Shown here piece after piece: positions 7,449-13,405 of a DNA stretch of 15,294 nucleotides. The translations under genes were made by a program, and so were the position numbers. Source of the stretch: Clostridia bacterium (GTDB taxonomy: Bacteria > Bacillota > Clostridia > Christensenellales > UBA1242); assembly GCA_028704215.1 (NCBI GenBank), contig JAQVLJ010000014.1:1-15294 (forward strand), read 5' to 3'. Every line of letters begins with the position of its first letter. Within the stretch, counting starts at the first letter, position 1. Under the pieces are notes generated by a model. That model searched no databases. It was not told where the DNA came from and was given only the letters and a program-made list of their open reading frames with translations.

Positions 7449-8243
7449 TAAATATGTAAGTGCGTTTTTGTAACTGATTAGACAGTTGAGTTGTATATAT
7501 TTTATGTTTGAAGATAGTTCGTTGTTTTGAGTAGTGAGAGTATTTGTTTTTGCTAGTTTTTCGCCAAATTCTTTGACATACATTTTGAATCGGGCATATT
7601 TGATAGCGATTTCTCCTTTTATGTTTTGATCAAAAGATGCAAGAGAATTTTCAAAGTTTGTGTAGCACGTGTTAAGTTCAGTGTGTACATTTTGTTCGTT
7701 TGTGTCACCTTTGTCAAAGCCTGTAGATATTTCGAGGAGTGAGTTAATACTATTTTGCATACTTTGTAATACATTTTTAAAAGCACTTAATTGTGACTTG
7801 TTTAAGTTGCTTGGATATGTAATTTTTTGGGTATCTATTGTATAAACTTTTGCGTTTGAATACGTAGATTTAATGTTTTGAATGACAGATTCTGCCTCTG
7901 AATATTTTGTATAACAACTTGCCAAAACTCTATATCCACCATCAAAATATATGTATCCGGCAGCGCCTTGTATGGTAAGCGTTTGGGCAAAATCACGTGC
8001 TTGATTATAGTCTGAATAGTATTCTATCTGAATGGTATAAAACTTATTTGATTTGATATCGTAACCGCTTAACAATGAAAGTCCTGATGAATACATCGCT
8101 AGGCTAAACAGGTTCGCAAATGATAAGGCGAGCAAAAAACCAATGATTACAAACATTGCTACAAAAAATTTGCCAGATTTTTTTGTAGTATTTTTTTTGT
8201 ACTCATCATAATCAAAATTCACTTCTGTTGACAGTTCGTACAT
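7440..8243 (-). CDS. Membrane-anchored protein with SPOR-like domain
   Basis: A 267-residue protein with an acidic/Lys-rich cytoplasmic N-terminus, one membrane segment (about residues 25-50) and an extracellular part. Residues 66-137 look like a SPOR domain (PF05036): NKFYTIQIEYYSDYNQARDF, then GAAGYIYFDGGYRVLASCYT and EAESVIQNIKSTYSNAKVYTI, the usual beta-alpha-beta-beta-alpha-beta order of this peptidoglycan-binding fold. The remaining ~130 residues are predicted helical with no recognised domain. SPOR proteins bind glycan strands lacking stem peptides, at division or sporulation septa. The frame is open to an ATG at 8261, but ATG 8243 is preferred because a -10-like box (8249-8256) lies between the two. 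No ribosome site precedes either. The stop overlaps the convergent TSUP gene. A role in septum or spore-wall remodelling is inference. Confidence 0.72.
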   Translation of the reverse strand: MYELSTEVNFDYDEYKKNTTKKSGKFFVAMFVIIGFLLALSFANLFSLAMYSSGLSLLSGYDIKSNKFYTIQIEYYSDYNQARDFAQTLTIQGAAGYIYFDGGYRVLASCYTKYSEAESVIQNIKSTYSNAKVYTIDTQKITYPSNLNKSQLSAFKNVLQSMQNSINSLLEISTGFDKGDTNEQNVHTELNTCYTNFENSLASFDQNIKGEIAIKYARFKMYVKEFGEKLAKTNTLTTQNNELSSNIKYIQLNCLISYKNALTYLSF

Positions 8244-8248
8244 AATAG

Positions 8249-8278
8249 AATATATGCACATTGATTTGTGACTTATAC
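8249..8278 (-). promoter_or_regulatory. Possible promoter abutting the SPOR-like gene
   Basis: On the minus strand, CATATATT (8249-8256) stands five bases before the ATG at 8243, in the same position and almost the same sequence as upstream of spoVB. GTATAAG lies 15 bases upstream (8272-8278) and fits a sigma-E-like -35. A sigma-A reading with TATATT is also possible. Confidence 0.35.
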
Positions 8279-8319
8279 TAATTTTTTTGGCAGTAAATGA
8301 TTTTTTGAAAAAATAATTG

Positions 8320-8328
8320 TGTTATGAT
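8320..8328 (+). promoter_or_regulatory. Extended -10 promoter of groESL
   Basis: TG-T-TATGAT forms an extended -10 element, with no good -35 at 16-18 bases upstream (a T-rich run only). The start would be near 8335, leaving an ~82-base leader with the AAGGAG ribosome site. No CIRCE inverted repeat (TTAGCACTC-N9-GAGTGCTAA) and no CtsR-type direct repeat is present between 8262 and 8416. Confidence 0.5.
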
Positions 8329-8416
8329 ACGTGCGTTTGGATTAAATTATGTTTTTTTTCGCCTTATATTTTTTGTGCGATAGGGAATATATTTATTTGC
8401 ATAGTAAGGAGTGTTT

Positions 8417-8704
8417 ATGAAAATCGAACCATTATTTGATAGGGTATTATTAATCCCGCAAGAAAATACTAATACAACAAAGTCTGGTATTATTTTGCCA
8501 TCTACTGCTCAGGAAAAACCGCAAATTGGAATTGTAGAGGCTATTGGAAGTGGAGGAATGATGGACGGAGAAGAAATAGTAATGCAAGTCAAAGTTGGAC
8601 AAAAAGTACTGTATAACAAATACGCTGGAAGTGAATTGAAATTAAACAATGTAAACTATGTAATATTGCGACAAAGCGATATTATTGGTGTTTTGGTAAA
8701 TTAG
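8417..8704 (+). CDS. groES: Co-chaperonin GroES (Hsp10)
   Basis: A 95-residue cytoplasmic co-chaperonin forming the heptameric lid of GroEL. It shows the family's opening (KIEPLFDRVLLIPQE), the mobile loop ending in the GroEL-contacting hydrophobic tripeptide (TKSGIILPSTAQEKPQIGIV, IIL), the roof hairpin with GSGGMMDGEEI, and the closing KVGQKVLYNKYAGSELKLNN...DIIGVLV. Length is normal for Firmicutes. The ATG at 8417 is chosen because AAGGAG (8407-8412) sits five bases before it; an in-frame GTG at 8411 overlaps the ribosome site and is excluded. groEL follows after ten bases, so both are expressed together. Confidence 0.97.
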   Translation: MKIEPLFDRVLLIPQENTNTTKSGIILPSTAQEKPQIGIVEAIGSGGMMDGEEIVMQVKVGQKVLYNKYAGSELKLNNVNYVILRQSDIIGVLVN

Positions 8705-8714
8705 AGGAGTATTT

Positions 8715-10304
8715 ATGGCAAAAAAAATTTTGAATGGTGAAAATGCAATTTTTGCACTTGAAAGAGGGGCTGATGCTTTGTGCAACTCTGTAAAAATAAC
8801 ACTTGGACCAAAGGGTAGGAATGTGGTTTTGGATAGGGCTTATGGTGTGCCGCTTATTACAAATGACGGCGTAACTATAGCAAAAGAAATAGATCTCGCT
8901 GACCCTTTTGAAAATCTTGGCGCTCAAATAATAAAGGAAGTCTGCACAAAAACAAATGACGTTGCGGGGGATGGTACAACAACAGCCAGTGTGCTTGCTC
9001 AAGCAATCATAAAAGAAGGAATAAAAAATTTTGTAGCGGGAGCAAATCCAATTATTTTGAGAAAAGGTATTGAGAAAGCGGTGTTTGTGGCTTGTGAAAA
9101 ACTAAAACAAATATCCAAACCTATAAATGACTATCAATCAATTTCTCAAGTTGCTAGCATTTCGGCAGGAGATGAGAAAGTAGGAATATTGGTTGCTGAT
9201 GCAATGAAAAAGGTGGGCAACGACGGTATCATCACAATAGAGGAAAGTAGTTCTATGACAACCGAGTTGGCGTTTGTTGAAGGTATGCGTTTCGACAGGG
9301 GATATGTGAGTAGTTATATGTGTACAGATATGAACAAAATGGAAGCAGTGCTAGACAATCCTTACATATTGGTTACTGATAAAAAAATCACTTCAATGCA
9401 AGAAATTTTGCCTGTTATAGAAAAGATAGTAAATTTGGGTGGCAAATTACTTTTGATAGCTGATGATGTTGAGGGCGAAGCACTAACCGCTTTGGTTTTG
9501 AACAAAGTAAGAGGTGTATTTTCAAGTGTTTGTGTGAAGGCACCTGGATTTGGAGATCGTAGAAAACAGGACCTTGATGATATCGCTGCAGTTACTGGAG
9601 CAACAATGGTTAGCGAAGATTTTGGTATCAATATTAGAGAAATTGGTTTGGAAGATTTGGGGCGTGCAAGACAAGTAATTGTAACGCAAGATAATACAAC
9701 CATCGTCGAGGGATGTGGCAAGCAAAATGTAATAACCGAGCGTGTAATGAATGTCAAAGAATTGATATCAAAATCTCAAAATGAATATGATAAAGAAAAA
9801 TTGAATGAAAGAATGTCTCGATTAAAAGGCATAGTTGCAATTATAAAAGTAGGTGCTGTTACTGAGGTAGAAATGAAGGAGAAAAAGCTGAGAATTGAGG
9901 ATGCTCTTTCTGCTACAAAAGCGGCTGTTTTAGAGGGCATCGTACCAGGTGGTGGAGTAGCACTTTTGAACACAATTTCAGATATAAAAAAACTTGCTGA
10001 ACAACTAAGCGGCGATGAAAAAGTTGGTGCGTTAGTTGTATCAAAAGCAGTAGTTAGTCCACTTAAACAAATGTGTGAAAACGCGGGAGTTGACAGTGGA
10101 ATAGTTATAGATAAAATTATGAAAAGCAATAAAACAAATTTTGGTTATGACGTACTAAATGATACATATTGTGATATGGTAGAAAGTGGAATTATTGACC
10201 CAACCAAAGTCACGCGAAGTGCACTTATGAACGCAGGAAGCGTGGCAAGTACAATGCTCACAACAAACTGTTTGGTCGTTGAAGAAAAAAATAATAATAC
10301 ATAA
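8715..10304 (+). CDS. groEL: Chaperonin GroEL (Hsp60)
   Basis: A 529-residue ATP-dependent chaperonin subunit of the double-heptamer folding chamber. The nucleotide-site motifs are intact: LGPKGRNVVLDR (30-41), D51 in TNDGVT, D86 in GDGTTT (86-90), and D396 (equivalent to E. coli D398) in RIEDALSATKAAV followed by GGGVAL. The apical region (RFDRGYVSSYMCTDMNKMEA) is of the usual Firmicute type. Two oddities: the C-terminus ends VVEEKNNNT and lacks the Gly-Gly-Met repeat tail found in most GroELs, and there are nine cysteines (such as 23, 77, 127, 203, 273, 334), more than usual. The GAGGAG ribosome site lies six bases before the ATG. The reading frame is intact and conserved along its length, so this is a functional chaperonin and not a decayed copy. 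Confidence 0.97.
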   Translation: MAKKILNGENAIFALERGADALCNSVKITLGPKGRNVVLDRAYGVPLITNDGVTIAKEIDLADPFENLGAQIIKEVCTKTNDVAGDGTTTASVLAQAIIKEGIKNFVAGANPIILRKGIEKAVFVACEKLKQISKPINDYQSISQVASISAGDEKVGILVADAMKKVGNDGIITIEESSSMTTELAFVEGMRFDRGYVSSYMCTDMNKMEAVLDNPYILVTDKKITSMQEILPVIEKIVNLGGKLLLIADDVEGEALTALVLNKVRGVFSSVCVKAPGFGDRRKQDLDDIAAVTGATMVSEDFGINIREIGLEDLGRARQVIVTQDNTTIVEGCGKQNVITERVMNVKELISKSQNEYDKEKLNERMSRLKGIVAIIKVGAVTEVEMKEKKLRIEDALSATKAAVLEGIVPGGGVALLNTISDIKKLAEQLSGDEKVGALVVSKAVVSPLKQMCENAGVDSGIVIDKIMKSNKTNFGYDVLNDTYCDMVESGIIDPTKVTRSALMNAGSVASTMLTTNCLVVEEKNNNT

Positions 10305-10336
10305 TAATCATTTTAATAAAATAAAAAACATCAAAT

Positions 10337-10397
10337 AAATAATACAAAATAAATATAAATAATACAAAATAAATATAAATAACATATAAATAAATAT
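10337..10397. repeat. 20-bp AT-rich tandem repeat downstream of groEL
   Basis: Two exact head-to-tail copies of AAATAATACAAAATAAATAT (10337-10356 and 10357-10376), followed by a diverged third of 21 bases (10377-10397). It lies in the 227-base convergent space between groEL and the PepSY lipoprotein gene, just before the terminator hairpin. The composition is almost purely A and T. It is probably a replication-slippage product. Confidence 0.8.
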
Positions 10398-10399
10398 AA

Positions 10400-10446
10400 A
10401 AAATGCCTTAATTATCAAAAATTAAAGCATTTTACGCGTTTTTTTT
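10400..10446. terminator. Bidirectional terminator between groEL and the PepSY lipoprotein gene
   Basis: An interrupted inverted repeat: AAAATGC (10400-10406), TTAATT (408-413 of this block), a six-base loop, AATTAA (10420-10425), GCATTTT (10427-10433), with one C-A mismatch. On the plus strand a T-run follows at 10439-10446; on the minus strand six Ts follow the stem directly. The rest of 10305-10531 is AT-rich and holds no further feature I can support. Confidence 0.65.
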
Positions 10447-10531
10447 GTAAAAACACACCTAAATTAATTATTTTGAATTATTTAATTATTTTTAAGTAAT
10501 ATTAATTTTTTTTTATTATTTCCATAAATCT

Positions 10532-11212
10532 TTATAATTTTTTAGAAATAATTTCACCCGTTTGTGTATCAATCAATATACCTGCTGTTGTACCATCTGA
10601 ACTCACTATACCAACATACCAATAATACTTTGTGCTTTCACTATCTGAAAAATCTTTTAACATTTTTACGATCACTTCTACATTTTTATTGCTCTTTAAA
10701 ATATCTTTCAAAACGGATGACAATTCTTCACCTGCAATTTTGATTGCTTGGTTTTGAGTGATGACAAAATCTTTTGAAACGTTAACTAAGGTCTGCTCAA
10801 AGTTGGCACTTGGAAGCGCAACTTTTAAAGTTACAACTGCATCAGCTGGAGCGGTTTTTTCGATGTCAATACTGTAAGTTTTGTCGCTATCATTTCGTTC
10901 TAAATTTCCTGTAAAAATTTCGTCATTTACATGCAGTTCAAATGGGTAACTTTCTGCTGATAATTTGTATTGATTGTGAGCGTAAAAAATAATAATTCCA
11001 AACTCAACTAATTCATTTACTTCTCCATCAAGTTCGTAAGGCTCTTCCCTTTCCCCTGTATAAAAAGATGCACAATACGTGCTGTCGTTGTACAAAAACA
11101 AGTTGTCCCGTCTTTCTATCAAATGTTTTTGAAGCATTAGGTTATTTGCTTTACAACCAAATGCTACGGTTATAAGGGCTAACAAAATAAGTGTAAAAAT
11201 TTTCTTTTTCAT
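10532..11212 (-). CDS. PepSY-domain lipoprotein, function unknown
   Basis: A 226-residue exported protein. The N-terminus MKKKIFTLILLALITVAFGC is a lipoprotein signal with the lipid-attached cysteine at residue 20, although Ala at -3 and Phe at -2 make the lipobox slightly unusual. Residues 40-145 are beta-rich with no recognised domain. Residues 152-226 resemble a PepSY unit (PF03413): a helix with QNQAIKIAGEEL, then KYYWYVGIVSSDG and the typical ending AGILIDTQTGEIIS. PepSY units are found in propeptides and envelope proteins and are thought to restrain peptidases or act as small binding modules. AAGGAG lies seven bases before the ATG. The gene is alone, convergent with groEL and divergent from rpiB. 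No partner peptidase is nearby. Confidence 0.72.
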   Translation of the reverse strand: MKKKIFTLILLALITVAFGCKANNLMLQKHLIERRDNLFLYNDSTYCASFYTGEREEPYELDGEVNELVEFGIIIFYAHNQYKLSAESYPFELHVNDEIFTGNLERNDSDKTYSIDIEKTAPADAVVTLKVALPSANFEQTLVNVSKDFVITQNQAIKIAGEELSSVLKDILKSNKNVEVIVKMLKDFSDSESTKYYWYVGIVSSDGTTAGILIDTQTGEIISKKL

Positions 11213-11243
11213 TTCTTTACTCCTTGCCGTATTTTATTTTTTA

Positions 11244-11273
11244 TTTTTGGCAAATATGACTTGTACAAAAAGT
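11244..11273. promoter_or_regulatory. Shared bipartite intergenic motif, copy 2
   Basis: The same two blocks as at 6635-6664 (TTTTTGGCAAATAT, six bases, TACAAAAAGT), with identical spacing. It lies 31 bases upstream of the leftward PepSY lipoprotein gene and about 64 bases upstream of the rpiB start. Unlike copy 1, no good -10 follows its TTGCCA on the minus strand. Confidence 0.45.
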
Positions 11274-11286
11274 ATTTTAAAATTGT

Positions 11287-11315
11287 TTGTTTAATATTAT
11301 CGAATTTGATAAAAT
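11287..11315 (+). promoter_or_regulatory. Sigma-A promoter of rpiB
   Basis: TTGTTT (11287-11292), a 17-base spacer and TAAAAT (11310-11315). The start would be near 11322, two bases before the AAAGGA ribosome site (11324-11329) of rpiB, so the leader is very short. Confidence 0.55.
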
Positions 11316-11336
11316 AATTTTGTAAAGGAAAAGTAT

Positions 11337-11753
11337 ATGATTATTTTATCATGCGACCACGCAGGTTTTGATTACAAAAACAAAATAAAAAACTATCTTA
11401 TTAAGTTGAATTATGAAGTATCGGATATGGGTCCGACAAAATATGAAAGTGATGATGATTACCCAGATTTTGTACATCCAGCTTGTAAAAAAATGAGCGA
11501 TAAAGATATCGGGATTTTTGTATGTGGAAGCGGTATTGGTGCCAATGTGGTAGCAAATAGATATCATCATATCCGCGCTGTTAATGCTGTGAACACAGAG
11601 ATGGCTCGCCTTGCGAGAAAAGATGAAGATGCAAATGTATTGTGTCTAGGTGCTCGATTGATTAGTTACCAATGTGCTTTGAGCATCATAAAAACTTTTT
11701 TAAAAAGTCGGTTTGAAGGTGGTCGCCACGTTCGAAGAATCAACAAAATTTAG
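11337..11753 (+). CDS. rpiB: RpiB/LacA/LacB family sugar-phosphate isomerase
   Basis: A 138-residue cytoplasmic enzyme of the RpiB/LacAB family, normally interconverting ribose-5-phosphate and ribulose-5-phosphate. Visible motifs are SCDHAGFDYK (5-14), DYPDFV (41-46), the anion-hole loop CGSGIGANVVANR (63-75) with catalytic Cys63, DANVLCLGAR (98-107) and the phosphate-binding end RFEGGRHVRRINKI (125-138). Length is normal. The oddity is at residues 96-97: the family usually has His-Asn just before D-A-N-V-L (His99 of E. coli RpiB, proposed to open the sugar ring), while here it is Asp-Glu. The substrate may therefore differ, for instance another hexose- or pentose-phosphate; LacAB-type members also lack this His. 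AAAGGA lies seven bases before the ATG. It is divergent from the PepSY lipoprotein gene. Confidence 0.88.
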   Translation: MIILSCDHAGFDYKNKIKNYLIKLNYEVSDMGPTKYESDDDYPDFVHPACKKMSDKDIGIFVCGSGIGANVVANRYHHIRAVNAVNTEMARLARKDEDANVLCLGARLISYQCALSIIKTFLKSRFEGGRHVRRINKI

Positions 11754-11777
11754 GGTTCCAAATTTTTTAATTTTTTG

Positions 11778-11806
11778 TATACAACATATTTTTTTTGTGT
11801 TATAAT
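11778..11806 (+). promoter_or_regulatory. Promoter for a leaderless zinc-ribbon/TM2 gene
   Basis: TATACA (11778-11783), a 17-base spacer and a perfect extended -10, TG-T-TATAAT (hexamer 11801-11806). The ATG at 11813 starts exactly at the expected transcription start, seven bases after the last base of the -10, and no ribosome site precedes it. Confidence 0.7.
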
Positions 11807-11812
11807 CGCATT

Positions 11813-12280
11813 ATGAAAGAAAACAAAACTTGTCCACGTTGCTTTTACAAAATGCCCGCAGGCTTAAAAATGTGTCCTGCTTGCGGTATGAATTTTGACA
11901 AATTGGAGCAGGCTACGAATAGAGAAGGCCGTGCTGCTTTGCGTGCTAATGAAAAAGAACGTGTGGTATTTACTAACAAATTGCCATGCGATGTTAATAA
12001 ATGGAAACTATTTTTTTTGACATTATTTTTGGGATTCACTGGTGCACATATGTTCAGAGTTGGACGAGATGTTAGAGGATTTGCTTATTTGATTTTGAAT
12101 ATTTTGGGTATAGTATTTACATTTTTGCCTAGCAGTTATTTTGTGACTTCTTTAATGTACAATATTTTTATAATAGCAAATTTGGCTTGGGCTGTTGCTG
12201 TAATATTTTGGATTACAGATGCTGTGTTAGTTGCTTTCAATAAGTTTAAAGTTCCGGTATCATTACCGTATAGGGAGTAA
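11813..12280 (+). CDS. Zinc-ribbon and TM2 domain membrane protein
   Basis: A 155-residue protein with an N-terminal zinc ribbon, CPRC (7-10) and CPAC (21-24), a charged linker (about 28-48) and a TM2 domain (PF05154) beginning near KWKLFFLTLFLGFTGAHMFR. The Gly-x-x-Gly-x-His...Gly-Arg pattern of the TM2 hairpin is clear. Three hydrophobic segments follow (about 57-72, 82-99 and 108-133). The function of such proteins is unknown. The frame is open upstream to a TTG at 11795, but ATG 11813 is the start because the -10 box lies inside the extra six codons. It sits between rpiB and mnmA; mnmA's ribosome site lies in its last codons, so mnmA is translated from the same transcript. TM2 plus a zinc ribbon is a common pairing in Firmicutes. 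Confidence 0.85.
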   Translation: MKENKTCPRCFYKMPAGLKMCPACGMNFDKLEQATNREGRAALRANEKERVVFTNKLPCDVNKWKLFFLTLFLGFTGAHMFRVGRDVRGFAYLILNILGIVFTFLPSSYFVTSLMYNIFIIANLAWAVAVIFWITDAVLVAFNKFKVPVSLPYRE

Positions 12281-12283
12281 AGT

Positions 12284-13360
12284 TTGGCTCGTGTAGTTGT
12301 TGGTTTGAGTGGTGGTGTGGACTCGTCTGTGGCGTGTCTTTTTTTGAAACAACAAGGATATGAAGTAATTGGTTTGTTTATGGTGAATTGGGATGAAGCC
12401 GATGAAAATGGCGTTTGTACTTCCGAAAGTGACTTTGAAGATGTAAAACGTGTAGCAAAAACTTTGGATATTCCTTATTACACTGTTAATTATGCAAAAG
12501 AATACAAAGATAGAGTGTTTAATTATTTTCTTGAAATGTATGAAAAAGGCTTTACCCCTAATCCAGATGTATTGTGTAATAGAGAAATCAAATTTGGACC
12601 TTTTTTGGAAAAGGCTATGCAGTTGGGTGCGGATTTTATCGCTACTGGGCATTATGCAAAAGTGGTAGAAAAAGACGGAATGTTTTATTTATACAAAGCA
12701 CAAGATGATAACAAAGACCAAAGTTATTTTTTGAATCAACTTAATCAATACCAGTTGTCAAAAACATTGTTTCCTTTAAGCGATATCAACAAAACAGAAG
12801 TCAGAAAAATTGCAAAACAAAATGAACTTGTGACTGCAGAAAAGAAAGATTCCACAGGTATTTGTTTTATAGGCGAAAGAAATTTTAAAAACTTTTTGAA
12901 GAATTACTTGCCAGCAAAACAAGGAAAAATACTTGACCTAGATGGCAAGGAAGTAGGCACACACGATGGGGTAATGTATTACACAATCGGACAAAGAAGG
13001 GGACTAAACATTGGCGGAGTTACTGGATACGATGATGATAGATGGTTTGTCGTTAAAAAAGATGTCAAAAATAATATCTTGTACGTACATTGTGGAGAAT
13101 GTGAACAAATGTATTCTACTGAGATACTGGTACAAAATTTTCATTGGATTGCAGACAAAATTGAAGATAGTGCGCAGTGCTTTGTAAAAATAAGATACAG
13201 ACAGCCTGATCAAAAAGCAATTTTAATGCGACTAAACGATGATGTAAAAATTATCTTTGATAAAAAGCAAAAAGCAATAACACTTGGACAATTTGCTGTC
13301 GTATATGATGCAGATGGTATGTGTTATGGCGGGGGAGAGATTAAAGAAATATTGAAATAA
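12284..13360 (+). CDS. mnmA: tRNA-specific 2-thiouridylase MnmA
   Basis: A 358-residue cytoplasmic enzyme that activates the C2 oxygen of U34 in tRNAs for Lys, Glu and Gln with ATP and replaces it by sulfur passed from a cysteine desulfurase relay. The ATP pyrophosphatase loop SGGVDSSV (9-16), the two catalytic cysteines C98 (NPDVLCNREIKFG) and C194 (STGICFIGERNF), the KDQSYFLNQL segment, GTHDGVMYYTIGQRRGLNIG and the C-terminal KIRYRQPDQ and CYGGGEI motifs are all present. Length is standard. The start is TTG at 12284, six bases after AGGGAG (12272-12277), which lies in the last codons of the upstream gene; the genes are four bases apart, so they share a transcript. The TTG start suggests modest initiation. 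No odd features. Confidence 0.96.
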   Translation: MARVVVGLSGGVDSSVACLFLKQQGYEVIGLFMVNWDEADENGVCTSESDFEDVKRVAKTLDIPYYTVNYAKEYKDRVFNYFLEMYEKGFTPNPDVLCNREIKFGPFLEKAMQLGADFIATGHYAKVVEKDGMFYLYKAQDDNKDQSYFLNQLNQYQLSKTLFPLSDINKTEVRKIAKQNELVTAEKKDSTGICFIGERNFKNFLKNYLPAKQGKILDLDGKEVGTHDGVMYYTIGQRRGLNIGGVTGYDDDRWFVVKKDVKNNILYVHCGECEQMYSTEILVQNFHWIADKIEDSAQCFVKIRYRQPDQKAILMRLNDDVKIIFDKKQKAITLGQFAVVYDADGMCYGGGEIKEILK

Positions 13361-13379
13361 AACTTTTGTTTTGAGTGCT

Positions 13380-13403
13380 AGATTTTTGATATTGAAAAAA
13401 TCT
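13380..13403. terminator. Possible bidirectional hairpin between mnmA and the convergent orphan gene
   Basis: AGATTTTT (13380-13387) pairs with AAAAATCT (13396-13403) across an eight-base loop. It lies 19 bases after the mnmA stop and ends two bases before the stop of the convergent gene. The Ts fall inside the stem and no separate U-tract follows, so termination is plausible but weak. Confidence 0.4.
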
Positions 13404-13405
13404 TG

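Noticed and set aside
9362..10129. Open frames of 117-131 codons opposite groEL
   Set aside because: These are antisense shadows of a strongly conserved coding sequence, with no ribosome sites or recognisable products.
10337..10397. CRISPR-like array
   Set aside because: The repeats are directly adjacent with no spacers and nearly pure A/T.
11244..11273. Possible sigma-54 promoter (TTGGCA...)
   Set aside because: The GG and GC elements do not have the strict -24/-12 spacing, and no TTGC block follows.
11795..11812. N-terminal extension (MCYNRI) of the zinc-ribbon/TM2 protein from a TTG
   Set aside because: The extra codons contain the TATAAT -10 box, so the ATG at 11813 is the better start.
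13373..13380. GAGTGCTA, resembling half of a CIRCE heat-shock operator
   Set aside because: The matching TTAGCACTC arm is absent at the required nine-base distance, and it lies downstream of mnmA, not upstream of a gene.
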